IMG/VR virus record: IMGVR_UViG_3300037805_000110
Coordinates: 1-23,869 of that record
Length of the DNA: 23,869 nt
Source: a virus
Strand: one strand, 5' to 3'
A program made the translations under genes and the position numbers. Below are positions 1-7,914 of this stretch, one piece after another; the stretch's first letter is position 1, and the number at the start of each line of letters is the position of its first letter. Under the pieces are notes generated by a model. It was given only the letters and a program-made list of their open reading frames with translations, had not been told where the DNA came from and ran no database searches.

Positions 1-503
1 TTACCGTCATCACTATAGCCTTCATAAGCACCAAAATATCTATGAGGGACTTCAATACCATTCTTAATAAAAGCTGGATGGACGATAAAGTCATCTTGTG
101 CTGCGAATGAGATCTGGTAACTATGGATATCACCCACCAACATTTTCTTATAGTAGAACTTAGGAATCTCAACCATCACTTGACCCGCACTACCATCGAG
201 TGTAGCTGGTTCACCAGTTGACAGGTATGATGAATTAGTTGAAAGCAGGTATGCTCCAACTGTTCCATCATCATTTAACAAGCACCGCTTCATCGCATTT
301 TGAATTGGAAGTCCTGAATGATCACCGGTTGATGTGTAAGTGTCTGTACTCTGATTCCAATCAACACCATACGTTTGGGATGGGGTGATACCGGCATTAC
401 TTATCTTGATCTTGCGTGATACGCCGCCATCACTGATCAGCAACTCTTCTGTGCCTGTTGATGATGCCTTCTCTGGAAGAGATGAAATTTTACGTGATCC
501 CAT
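1..503 (-). CDS. Tail-fibre-like structural protein, N-terminal part (runs off the window)
   Basis: The 167 visible residues start at an ATG (503) preceded by AGGAG and a late promoter. The protein opens with MGSRKISSLPEKASSTGTEE, an N-terminus common in tail-fibre or neck proteins of T4-like phages. Later it has MVEIPKFYYKKM, HPAF and RYFGAYEGY, motifs that recur in phage receptor-binding and tail proteins. I infer a virion surface protein made late; the exact position in the particle cannot be read. The C-terminus lies outside the window. An alternative is a head decoration or whisker-like protein, since the same motifs are reused in several structural proteins. Confidence 0.7.
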   Translation of the reverse strand, partial: MGSRKISSLPEKASSTGTEELLISDGGVSRKIKISNAGITPSQTYGVDWNQSTDTYTSTGDHSGLPIQNAMKRCLLNDDGTVGAYLLSTNSSYLSTGEPATLDGSAGQVMVEIPKFYYKKMLVGDIHSYQISFAAQDDFIVHPAFIKNGIEVPHRYFGAYEGYSDDG

Positions 504-536
504 GTTATAAACTCCTAAATTCGTGTTAATATGAGT

Positions 537-545
537 CTATTTATC
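537..545 (-). promoter_or_regulatory. T4-type late promoter
   Basis: GATAAATAG on the minus strand matches the T4 late consensus TATAAATA in 7 of 8 positions. It lies 34 nt before the ATG of the tail-fibre-like gene, with AGGAG (512-516) in between. Confidence 0.75.
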
Positions 546-568
546 ACCATATATACTTCACTTAGAAC

Positions 569-1239
569 TCACCACGTTTTAGGCTCGTACCAGAATCCCA
601 ACTCCCTGTATGTCTTGCCTAAATGCTCATCTTTGAGATAAGTCACTCTTGATATGTTTATACGGCCCACCTTCACATCCGGATCACGACACCATCTTCT
701 AACAGCACTGGCAGACACACCTACATCACCCATCATCTTGAAACTTGAGAACGATCCGAACGGTGTGTGATGCCATCCTTTGAAACTACCTCCAACAGCT
801 CCACCAGACATCCACCGAGGATCATCTATCGAAATCGATCCCAAGCACTTACCTGTCTTGGGATCGAAGGCATTAGTCTTTCCCATATGAACAGACACAA
901 TTTCACCAGTCTCCCATCTAGGATCATCTCTTGTTACCTGTCCAAGAGACTCACCGGTGTTAGCATCCTTCACAGCAATCTTCCCAACATTAATACTCTG
1001 GATCTCACCTGTTGTCCAACGAGGATCCGCACTTGACACCATACCTAATGATTCACCAGACTTGACATCAATTGCGGCACTAAATTTTCAGATGTATTAG
1101 AGCCGCCTAACGATCTAGGAACAATATGGTGTGTTTCGGTATATGAGGCTGTAGATGGATTATTGATGCGCTGATATATTATATCACAGTACCATTTATG
1201 ATACTTGTTGATGTAGGACGATCGTGTATAAATAGACAT
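569..1239 (-). pseudogene. HNH homing endonuclease with internal deletion and frameshift
   Basis: The first frame (1239 to 1045, 64 aa) carries the HNH start: TETHHIVPRSLGG followed by SENLV. It then leaves the expected second helix (normally SAREHF-like) and ends at a stop. The second frame, open from about 1071 to 569, holds two and a half repeats of about 34 aa built on DPRWxxGEI and a TGxxLG strand. It ends with the domain KTYRELGFWYEPKTW, also found at the ends of the GIY-YIG genes here. The join at about 1070-1085 looks like an internal deletion that removed the rest of the HNH domain and changed frame. It should be inactive as a nuclease. It has its own late promoter and leader hairpin and lies between two phage genes on the same strand. 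Confidence 0.8.
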
Positions 1240-1272
1240 ATGCTGTCACTCCTCTTAACTGTTAGTGATAGT

Positions 1273-1318
1273 GTAGGTGGGTAGTAAGAATACCGCGACC
1301 TACTTTACTCTATTTATC
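1273..1318 (-). promoter_or_regulatory. Late promoter plus leader hairpin of the HNH pseudogene
   Basis: GATAAATAG stands at 1310-1318 on the minus strand, 79 nt before the ATG. Between them a two-tier hairpin can form: GTAGGT/ACCTAC outside (1273-1278 with 1298-1303) and GGTA/TACC inside. A ribosome binding site follows in AGTTAAGAGGAG. The layout matches the leaders of the GIY-YIG genes. Confidence 0.6.
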
Positions 1319-1322
1319 ATCC

Positions 1323-1511
1323 TCAGAACCGTAACTCACACGCTATATTGTCTATATTCTGTCCGAGGCAAGGCACCCGCTCTTCAGAGGTCTCTTGATC
1401 GACCCAACACTCCTTCTTCTTATCACAATGAGAGCAACATATCACAGGATCATATTCACCATATGCACAGAAGGAAGGTCGTTCTATGCTATCACAAAAA
1501 AGTTTATTCAT
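1323..1511 (-). CDS. Small cysteine-rich protein, function unknown
   Basis: The 62-aa product starts at an ATG one base after the TGA of the previous gene, so translation is probably coupled. A longer start at 1574 would overlap the neighbour by 62 nt and is less likely. It has seven cysteines, four of them in CCSHCDKKKEC, so a zinc-binding knuckle is possible. I do not recognise the family. It is the last gene of the late operon that starts at 3262, before the endonuclease insertion. Confidence 0.6.
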   Translation of the reverse strand: MNKLFCDSIERPSFCAYGEYDPVICCSHCDKKKECWVDQETSEERVPCLGQNIDNIACELRF

Positions 1512-1512
1512 A

Positions 1513-2232
1513 TCAGTGTTTTGGATCCCATCGACCAGGACCGGCGGGTCTTCTAAGAACTGTATATGACCCACTTGAGATATCCTTGATCATTATACCA
1601 TCCTTATTATTGAGCTTCGCCCAATTCTTTATACCACCAGCGCGTTCATCATCACCCAAATAAGATTGCCAACGGCCCGTTTTGCGTTTACCGTGGACAC
1701 ACTTCTGATAAGTATCAGCGTCACAATCAAAATAGGACATACCGAACGCAGTGCCGTCTGGATCTGTGATCAACGGGGTTGGTACTACAGCAACATCACC
1801 CGTTGCTAATGCGTCCTCGTTGATCAAAATCTTCATTGCCACTGAGACATCTACATCGATCATCTCACTCTCGTCCAAGTACTGAGCAAACACCTCATCC
1901 AACTGTTCAGCGTCAGCTCCTCTTTTAACAAGATCCTCTCTCAACAATACATATGCCGCAGCGGCTTTACCCATCATAGACTTACCTCCCGGTATTTTGT
2001 GTAATAGTATCTTCAACTTCCTAACAATTCTGTGGAAGTATGTGTACGCATTTTTTTCATCGTTTCCGATCAAGTGTTTCTTGAGCTTGGCACCCTTATC
2101 ATCTATAATACCTAACTCATACGCTGTCCACTCTTCCCACGGCAATGAGAGTAGCTTCAGAAACCTGTACGCATACACTGTATCCACAGAGCGAGAAAAG
2201 CGTGTTCCTGCCGAGTCTTGAAATGTAGGCAT
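1513..2232 (-). CDS. Conserved T4-like phage protein, function unknown
   Basis: 239 aa, start ATG at 2232 with AGGAG 8 nt upstream. The N-terminal half has the pattern SVDTVYAYRFLKLLSLPWEE, then AYELGIID and YTYFHRIVRKLKILLHKIPG. I recall similar proteins as hypothetical proteins of marine T4-like phages. No catalytic motif or membrane segment is apparent. It lies in a late operon with tagged internal proteins upstream and a tail-fibre-like gene downstream, so a role in the virion or its assembly is plausible but not shown. Confidence 0.75.
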   Translation of the reverse strand: MPTFQDSAGTRFSRSVDTVYAYRFLKLLSLPWEEWTAYELGIIDDKGAKLKKHLIGNDEKNAYTYFHRIVRKLKILLHKIPGGKSMMGKAAAAYVLLREDLVKRGADAEQLDEVFAQYLDESEMIDVDVSVAMKILINEDALATGDVAVVPTPLITDPDGTAFGMSYFDCDADTYQKCVHGKRKTGRWQSYLGDDERAGGIKNWAKLNNKDGIMIKDISSGSYTVLRRPAGPGRWDPKH

Positions 2233-2233
2233 C

Positions 2234-2563
2234 TTATATCTCCTGTCTTATGATTTCCAGTAGAACACCGTCGTACTCACTTATTTCATTCACGTTCAGA
2301 TTAAGAAACCTTAAATATGTGTTCAACTTCAAATGAACGTGTGAATCAATTAAATGGAACAACACAACGCTCAAGTGGCGGGCATCAAAGACGTTAGACA
2401 GTATTATGATGTTGTTGAGGATCAATCTATATCTATCCTCGTCCTCACTCAAATATCTCTCCAAATGGGCTATCTTATTGAAGTCACTATTGAACGATTT
2501 TGTGTCACCGCCCGGATCTTTATAGTGTCGTGCCGCATATAAGCGAGCCTCTTCACGAGTCAT
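2234..2563 (-). CDS. Hypothetical protein, 109 aa
   Basis: It starts at an ATG that overlaps the stop of the upstream gene (ATGA) and ends one base before the next ATG, so it is part of a tightly coupled operon. The product is helical and hydrophobic in the middle (LILNNIIILSNVF) but has no clear membrane span. I do not recognise it. Confidence 0.7.
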   Translation of the reverse strand: MTREEARLYAARHYKDPGGDTKSFNSDFNKIAHLERYLSEDEDRYRLILNNIIILSNVFDARHLSVVLFHLIDSHVHLKLNTYLRFLNLNVNEISEYDGVLLEIIRQEI

Positions 2564-2802
2564 TTTGACAGAGCCTCTTCACCCGCTTGAATCGCCTTTA
2601 TCTTGTTGCGAAATACACCAGACTCAATCACGTGGAGAACGTTAGACATCTTACCCTTCAACACATCACTACTCATCTTGTCGATGTCACGGGACACCAT
2701 TCTTCTGAGCGTGGACAATTTTAGAGTGCCATATCCCTCGACATGGACATCAATATCGTCCTTCGCTTCTAGTATACCAGCAACAGTGTGTCTGAGGTTC
2801 AT
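2560..2802 (-). CDS. Hypothetical protein, 80 aa
   Basis: The ATG at 2802 was chosen over the upstream one at 2814 because it forms an ATGA overlap with the stop of the preceding gene. The product has a beta-like segment (DIDVHVEGYGTLKLSTLRRM) followed by charged helices. The family is not recognised. It overlaps the next gene by ATGA as well. Confidence 0.65.
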   Translation of the reverse strand: MNLRHTVAGILEAKDDIDVHVEGYGTLKLSTLRRMVSRDIDKMSSDVLKGKMSNVLHVIESGVFRNKIKAIQAGEEALSK

Positions 2803-3005
2803 CGAACTTCCCAATATACCTCACCAGAGTTAGTGCCACTCGGTGAACCAGCTGGCTTCGCGCCACGATAAAATACGCCAGAGTTAGCATCACGCAACAG
2901 CGCATCGCCTTTAGAGGGCTGTGAGTCAGGAGACTCTACCAACATCTCTGGCGCGCTCTCTTCTACCACTACTTCCTCTACAACTTCGTTCTTCTTTCTA
3001 GTCAT
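2799..3005 (-). CDS. Small acidic protein, 68 aa
   Basis: The N-terminus is highly acidic after MTRKK (EVVEEVVVEES). The C-terminal half is rich in Gly and Ser and contains two related stretches, DANSGVFYRG and GTNSGEVYWE. It is probably flexible. It follows the tagged gene at 3008 with a 2-nt gap, inside the same late operon. Function unknown. Confidence 0.6.
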   Translation of the reverse strand: MTRKKNEVVEEVVVEESAPEMLVESPDSQPSKGDALLRDANSGVFYRGAKPAGSPSGTNSGEVYWEVR

Positions 3006-3007
3006 TG

Positions 3008-3262
3008 TTATACTCCTTCACCCATTTGAATCTCCATCATGAGATCTTCCAACTTATCCATCGCTTCTGATAATAACTTATTTATAGCAGCAACGTCATT
3101 AGCAGCGCCCTTACCTACAGCATCAATCGCCTGTTTATCAAACACACCGCCCTTTCTGGTAGTTCTAACTGCTCTGTCTACCATATCTACAATCTGAGCA
3201 CCGTTTTTAGACGCGGATGCTTCATTTAGGTTGGCTTCCACAACATCATTAAATGTCTTCAT
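3008..3262 (-). CDS. Small internal head protein with capsid-targeting sequence
   Basis: 84 aa. The N-terminus MKTFNDVVEANLNE|ASAS matches the T4 capsid-targeting sequence (in T4 internal proteins MKTYQEFIAE|A), and LNE fits the gp21 prohead-protease site [L/I]xE. Removal of 14 residues would leave a 70-aa helical protein. A late promoter lies 26 nt upstream. It heads the operon 3262-1323. The size is like a small T4 internal protein; the role after injection is unknown. Confidence 0.7.
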   Translation of the reverse strand: MKTFNDVVEANLNEASASKNGAQIVDMVDRAVRTTRKGGVFDKQAIDAVGKGAANDVAAINKLLSEAMDKLEDLMMEIQMGEGV

Positions 3263-3287
3263 TTCTGTTCCTTTATGTTTAATAGTC

Positions 3288-3296
3288 CTATTTATA
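3288..3296 (-). promoter_or_regulatory. T4-type late promoter
   Basis: TATAAATAG on the minus strand is an exact TATAAATA match. It overlaps the TAA stop of the ligase fusion gene and lies 26 nt before the ATG at 3262. Confidence 0.8.
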
Positions 3297-4806
3297 CAGC
3301 AGTATAGAACTCTCTAATCTCGACATACATCGAGTGGATCTCTTTTGGTGTGTTTGCCTTGAAGTATTTATCATCATCGATCTTCTCAATGACCTTGGAC
3401 GCACTAATATCGTCGTCCGTCCTAGGAGTCTCGTCAACACTCACATCTGGCATTCTCGCCAACTGTGTGTTATACGAGTCAACACGATCAGTGCCAGCCA
3501 TGATAACATTGATGTTGTTGTCGGACTTGTTCATTAGTGTAATGAGGTTGCCGCTTGTGGACTCAACAATCTCGATCTTGTTGCCGAATGCTGTTTCCAG
3601 CATCTTACGGCGAAGGGCTTTGGAGTCCTTAGTGTCTTTGCTGGTGATCAGCGCAACAGTCATAGAATCATATTTACGGATGCCCTCAGCGATGATATCA
3701 TAATGGGCGGTGGTCATAACACGATACTTACCAAGCATCAAAGCACCGTTATTACCGTCCAGGCGGCGGGTGGCAATCATCTTAACCGACAACACAAGGT
3801 CGTCAATGATGATGCTGGTATCCTTCTTACTGTGTGAGAATGACGGTGAGTATTTCTTAAAGTGTTTGGCAGCCTCTCTCATATATGAACCGAGATCAAC
3901 CCCGACAGGATTACTCATTAGATACTCTTCAGCAGCACCTCTAACACTTGCCCAATAGGAAGTCTCCGCCTCAACATCATCCTCCTTGAATCTCATCTTA
4001 ATCTTAGCACGTGCCACGTTATCTAACTGGTACTCTTGCTGGAACTTGATGATCTTACCATTGTACTTGATGACAACACCCTCTTCCTTGCCGCCGAACA
4101 CACTCTCAACAGCTAAAAAGATCTTGGAGACACCAGACACGATTGAAGCGTTATCTTCCCACTCAATAGAGTCTTTATACGCATTGAACTCACTCTGTAG
4201 CTCTTTGTGTAGAATACCCTTGTTAAATGTTGCCTCTGTACCCAAAACACCCTTGAACATTAGCAGAGGGGTGTTTAATGAAAGTGACTTAGCGTACTGA
4301 TCACGTTTGTCAATGAAGAATCCCTTTGGCTTGGTTTTCAACATAGCATTCTTAATGGTATACTTGGTGGGAGAATGAGCAATGAGGACCATACCATGTG
4401 GCTTCTTATAGTTGGATGATACAGTGGGCTTACGCATCAAGAACTCAACAAACAGCTCTGTACCAACAGGCACACTATTCTTCCCTATCTTAGCAAAATG
4501 ATCAAGAACCACCTTGAACTGGGAAGAGCCTATGCTTGTCTTCTTAATAGTCTCATCTGAAGCGTAATCGAACTCACCTGAGTAGATGATAGCATTTTTA
4601 TACGCGATCACCCAATCATCAATGGTGCCATTGTTAGCCATCTTAACCACTGTGATTTTCAGTCCATCAAGTTTTGCTTCGACCTCAACTGGTGAGGTCA
4701 AAAACTCTTTGATGGCCTTGTCGTTTGTCAACACCTTGGCAGCAGCTTTAATGCTAATGTCCAGCATAGCCTTGGCTTCTGTTATATATTGCTTAAATGT
4801 CTTCAT
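3292..4806 (-). CDS. Ligase-like / nucleotidylyltransferase fusion with capsid-targeting sequence
   Basis: 504 aa from the ATG at 4806; the longer open frame to 4893 was rejected because MKTF is the recurrent start. Residues 1-10 (MKTFKQYITE|A) are a capsid-targeting sequence with an ITE cleavage site. The N-terminal half has the covalent nucleotidyltransferase motifs of ATP-dependent DNA/RNA ligases: EAKLDGLKI (motif I, Lys of KxDG), ELFVEF (IIIa-like), EEGVVIKY (IV) and IIKFQ (V). The last ~150 residues look like an NMNAT-type adenylyltransferase: MTTAHYDIIAEG at the HxGH position, then VIMAGTDRV and DDISASKV (ISATKV motif). The HxGH motif is degenerate. The substrate is unknown; nucleic-acid repair, capping or NAD metabolism are possible. 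It is read from a late promoter lying inside the neighbouring endonuclease gene. Confidence 0.7.
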   Translation of the reverse strand: MKTFKQYITEAKAMLDISIKAAAKVLTNDKAIKEFLTSPVEVEAKLDGLKITVVKMANNGTIDDWVIAYKNAIIYSGEFDYASDETIKKTSIGSSQFKVVLDHFAKIGKNSVPVGTELFVEFLMRKPTVSSNYKKPHGMVLIAHSPTKYTIKNAMLKTKPKGFFIDKRDQYAKSLSLNTPLLMFKGVLGTEATFNKGILHKELQSEFNAYKDSIEWEDNASIVSGVSKIFLAVESVFGGKEEGVVIKYNGKIIKFQQEYQLDNVARAKIKMRFKEDDVEAETSYWASVRGAAEEYLMSNPVGVDLGSYMREAAKHFKKYSPSFSHSKKDTSIIIDDLVLSVKMIATRRLDGNNGALMLGKYRVMTTAHYDIIAEGIRKYDSMTVALITSKDTKDSKALRRKMLETAFGNKIEIVESTSGNLITLMNKSDNNINVIMAGTDRVDSYNTQLARMPDVSVDETPRTDDDISASKVIEKIDDDKYFKANTPKEIHSMYVEIREFYTAV

Positions 4807-4822
4807 TTTATATATTCTTAAT

Positions 4823-4855
4823 GATAAATAGAGATAACGGACACAAAGGGTACTG
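4823..4855 (+). promoter_or_regulatory. Late promoter and leader hairpin of the GIY-YIG relic
   Basis: GATAAATAG (4823-4831) lies 76 nt before the ATG at 4899. It is followed by a hairpin, AGGGTA/TACCCT with a 6-nt loop, and then by the ribosome binding site TAAGGA (4883-4888). The promoter faces the opposite-strand promoter at 4909. Confidence 0.65.
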
Positions 4856-4898
4856 ATATACCCTAAGGTCCTATCGCAACTTATAAGGAACATAAGCT

Positions 4899-5427
4899 AT
4901 GACTACATCTATTTATCAAGGTGGCAACTTCTATGTCTACCTCATCACCGACCTAAATCCCTCAGTCCTGCAATCAGACTACTCACACTGAGAAACGATG
5001 TGGATGAGAATGGTCTTGATGGTATCCAAAGATTATGTCACACTAGATCCATGAACATGAGAAGTGATATAGATGAGAATGGTCTTGATGGTTATCAGAG
5101 GCAAGGTGTAACATTGTCAACCATTAAATCCGATCCTGTATGGAAAGAAACTGTTGGTAAATTAGCATTTGTGCAAGCAGTCAAAACACGAGGGCACGTT
5201 CAGCCCTTATAGGCCACACTCAATATGGAACATTTTCAACCGCTCCAGAGCTGGTAAATGCCATGAATAACACTGTAAGTGTCAACACCATCAATAAACA
5301 CGCTAGAACAAAATTCAACACTGTTATAAACAGATCGTCTATATCACACTCAAAGTATCTCCAGAGTTTACCATATAATCCTATAGGCATGACATGGGCG
5401 GAAACTGGATTCTTTGTGATCGACTAA
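4899..5427 (+). pseudogene. GIY-YIG homing endonuclease relic
   Basis: Three frames are used. The first 30 codons (MTTSIYQGGNFYVYLITDLN, stop at 4991) equal the start of the GIY-YIG gene at 13795, but the YIG half is missing. A middle part repeats DENGLDG twice (about 5002 and 5073) and then gives SDPVWKETVGK, one unit of the 21-aa repeat of the 13795 gene. The last part, in another frame, encodes the shared C-terminal domain (YGTFSTAPELVNAMNN ... GMTWAETGFFVID) and stops at 5427. The nuclease core is deleted, so it is dead. It lies antisense between two tagged phage genes; its stop overlaps the stop of the convergent gene at 5424. Confidence 0.85.
4909..4917 (-). promoter_or_regulatory. Late promoter for the ligase fusion, inside the endonuclease relic
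   Basis: GATAAATAG on the minus strand lies within codons 4-7 (SIYQ) of the relic, 103 nt before the ATG at 4806. It starts a 40-bp block identical to 13808-13847. Confidence 0.65.
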
Positions 5428-6635
5428 CGATCTCGTTTTCTACCATAGTTAGCATAATACTCGTCTGTCATATCCTTGATCTGCTTCTCATATTTCTTCA
5501 GCCAGGGAAAAACATCAATTAGATGATTAACACCGCCGAACTTGATCTCCGCGTCGATGTTCTTATCATCACGTTCAAGAGGTTGTCCAGCAGGACCCCA
5601 ACACACTTCAAGGTATCTCTCAAATGTAGTGGCAATGCCTTTCTTATCAAGATATTTCTTCATCAGTTCAACAACACCGACAAATGACCACATCTTTTGA
5701 AGATCCTTAGAATTACGCTCATTAAATAATATCTGGAACATAGACTCAATCGCAGTCTCATATGATGATCCCTTACTAGGCAACTCTCTATAGACATGCT
5801 TACCATCATGAACCCAATGATCATTTGTGCCAGGAACCATAACAGGCTCATATGCTGTGCGAAGACCACGGACCACACTGAACTTGTTGACATTGATTGT
5901 TGTCAGAGGCTCACCCTTCGTTTTCTTGAACTTCGGCTTCTCATAAGTACCAGACTTCAGAAGAATCAACACATCATCACGCTTAGAAGCGCCGCCAACA
6001 ATCGAGCGCAACAAATATTTGTGGTTAACACCCTTGAACCCCTGTTGAGCATCAGCCAAAGAGGATGAATGACTGAAACGAGCAAACATGTCAGGCTCAC
6101 CATTCTCAAACGCGGTGAACTCGAAATCCACCTGAGATTGTGTCTCATTCTCACCAAAAGTCACTTGGAACACTGAGTTGATCTGCTCACCAATAGAACT
6201 CACTGACAGTTTATTACACCCACGATACTCAACATCCTTCATGAAGTGCGGATTGCTCTCAAGATCATCTAAGAGGTGCCATAGATCTGCTTTATACTCA
6301 TGTGGTACCATAATATCAATGTCGCCAGCAGTAGGCTTATATGGGATGACAGCATCATCGGCCAACTCAGGATTCATAATAAATGAAGTTGAACCATTAA
6401 ACGCGACACCGTTCTTGAGAATTTTCTTGTTCTCCCACAACGGATAACCGTACTTCTTCTCAAATAGACGGTCAATCTCTTCAAACACCTCAATGAACTT
6501 CTTAATGAACTGGGCACGCCCGATATCCTTCAGAGGAATCTTCTGGGCAAGTGTATCCATACCAGTTTGCTTGTTCGTTGCTCTTGCATTGCCGCCCTCT
6601 TGGAGTTGCTTTCTATGTTGGTTAAATGTTTTCAT
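5424..6635 (-). CDS. Nucleotidyltransferase-fold protein with capsid-targeting sequence
   Basis: 403 aa. MKTFNQHRKQLQE|GG is a variant capsid-targeting start in which LQE at 11-13 fits the prohead-protease rule. Residues around 70-105 have FNGSTSFIMN, then AGDIDIMV, and later VDFEFTAF. This GS...DxD...D layout is the active-site pattern of polymerase-beta-type nucleotidyltransferases (two metal-binding Asp plus a third acidic residue). The target could be RNA, protein or a small molecule. The start follows the stop of the tagged gene at 6637 after one base, so the two are co-translated. The C-terminal half is not recognised. Confidence 0.65.
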   Translation of the reverse strand: MKTFNQHRKQLQEGGNARATNKQTGMDTLAQKIPLKDIGRAQFIKKFIEVFEEIDRLFEKKYGYPLWENKKILKNGVAFNGSTSFIMNPELADDAVIPYKPTAGDIDIMVPHEYKADLWHLLDDLESNPHFMKDVEYRGCNKLSVSSIGEQINSVFQVTFGENETQSQVDFEFTAFENGEPDMFARFSHSSSLADAQQGFKGVNHKYLLRSIVGGASKRDDVLILLKSGTYEKPKFKKTKGEPLTTINVNKFSVVRGLRTAYEPVMVPGTNDHWVHDGKHVYRELPSKGSSYETAIESMFQILFNERNSKDLQKMWSFVGVVELMKKYLDKKGIATTFERYLEVCWGPAGQPLERDDKNIDAEIKFGGVNHLIDVFPWLKKYEKQIKDMTDEYYANYGRKRDR

Positions 6636-6636
6636 A

Positions 6637-7914
6637 TTATTTGATCTTAACGTAAAGTGAATTGGTGTCGGTAACTTTCATCGCAGAGAAGAATGAGTAT
6701 CGCATAACTTCATCATATCGCTTCATAATGAAATCCAAGTGAGATGCTAGAATAACATATCGACGCTTTAATGTATCGTCAAAGTCATCAAAATTATTCG
6801 GCCAAAGAAGGGCATTGTCCTTCTTCATAATGTCCTTACTATACATCTTGAATGTACCCTTAGCATTCTGAAGATCGCTTTCACTAAATTTGAACTTGTT
6901 GCCATTCAGGATCTGGCCCTTTGTATATCTCTTCCATGCTTTAGCATCAATGGCACCCATAGCAAAGTTCTCTTGCTTGAATGTTCCTTCAAGATATAGT
7001 GTGGTGCTATTCTCTTTGGCACGTGAGTTGCCCTTCCAAGTGAAACCGCTCTTAGTCTCGATAAATAACGACTTGAGTGATCCTGAGATGATGATCTTGT
7101 TCAATGAGAAGTCATAGTCTAGCTTCTTATTCTTATATTTAGATGGGTTCACTAACTCCATAGATGACTTCTTGGACGCCTGCTTCAATGAAATGGGACA
7201 AAGACCACCAGTCAGATATTGCACACGAATCCAATGAACCAACTCTTCCATATGAGTCATCTTGCCAACATCTTGAGCAACTGTGTTGGCAATCCTCATA
7301 TTGAACAACCATAAATCAGCAGGATTCCAGTTGTCAGCAGAAGACGGTCCGCCCAGTCTCTTGGCCGCAGCATAAATGTGTTTAGAGATGCTATCTCCCT
7401 GAAACTCGAAGATGTACTGATTGCCTCTCAATGGCTTAATCTTCTTATACGATTCAAGTTGAAGTTGAGCACTATCAAAAAACTTGTCAATATATAGTGT
7501 TGGATCAGCATCATATTTAGGCAACTCAGCCTCAATGGCACCCTCAGATATCAAGGAGTTCGTCTCTTGATAGTGTTTAAACACGATAAGTGAAACAGCC
7601 TCTTTAACTCGTGTGGCCTTGTGAGTGTCTGACTTACCTCCTCCCATCTTAGCAAATGATGCGTTAATGGCACTAGGCGAACCATTCAGTTTATAAGTCA
7701 CGCCAGCAATAGACAAAATTACAGAAGATGGACCAGATCCCAATTCTACCATATTATCAGTTGGAGCGCCAATCTCAATATCACCGGCAGGAATAAGTGC
7801 TGCCAGTGTCTTATTAGGACTCTTCGCCAAGCGTAGTTTTGTGCCTGGAGCGTATTCACCCTGAGATCTATTTACCAGTGTCATCTCGTTCAAGTACTCA
7901 TTAAAACTCTTCAT
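6637..7914 (-). CDS. Tagged protein, possible PD-(D/E)XK-type nuclease
   Basis: 425 aa. The start MKSFNEYLNE|MT is a capsid-targeting sequence with an LNE site. In the middle, NWNPADLWLF is followed about 50 residues later by GGLCPISLKQ. A D followed by a hydrophobic strand ending in (S)LK is what the catalytic core of PD-(D/E)XK nucleases looks like, and an N-P-x-D-x-W pattern with ISLK is, as far as I remember, found in phage and restriction nucleases. This is inference from short motifs. The start overlaps the end of the methyltransferase gene by 14 nt. If it is a nuclease, the neighbouring methyltransferase could protect phage DNA. Confidence 0.6.
   Translation of the reverse strand: MKSFNEYLNEMTLVNRSQGEYAPGTKLRLAKSPNKTLAALIPAGDIEIGAPTDNMVELGSGPSSVILSIAGVTYKLNGSPSAINASFAKMGGGKSDTHKATRVKEAVSLIVFKHYQETNSLISEGAIEAELPKYDADPTLYIDKFFDSAQLQLESYKKIKPLRGNQYIFEFQGDSISKHIYAAAKRLGGPSSADNWNPADLWLFNMRIANTVAQDVGKMTHMEELVHWIRVQYLTGGLCPISLKQASKKSSMELVNPSKYKNKKLDYDFSLNKIIISGSLKSLFIETKSGFTWKGNSRAKENSTTLYLEGTFKQENFAMGAIDAKAWKRYTKGQILNGNKFKFSESDLQNAKGTFKMYSKDIMKKDNALLWPNNFDDFDDTLKRRYVILASHLDFIMKRYDEVMRYSFFSAMKVTDTNSLYVKIK

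Noticed and set aside
1227-1235. Plus-strand TATAAATAG inside the HNH pseudogene start
   Set aside because: It matches the late consensus but no plus-strand gene follows; it is probably a by-product of the conserved SIYT codons.
1277-1663. 128-codon plus-strand ORF
   Set aside because: Antisense to the cysteine-rich gene and the end of the 239-aa gene, with no ribosome binding site or recognisable domain.
4807-4893. Longer start of the ligase fusion gene at 4893
   Set aside because: MKTF at 4806 is the recurrent start of the tagged proteins; the extra residues are the leader read through.
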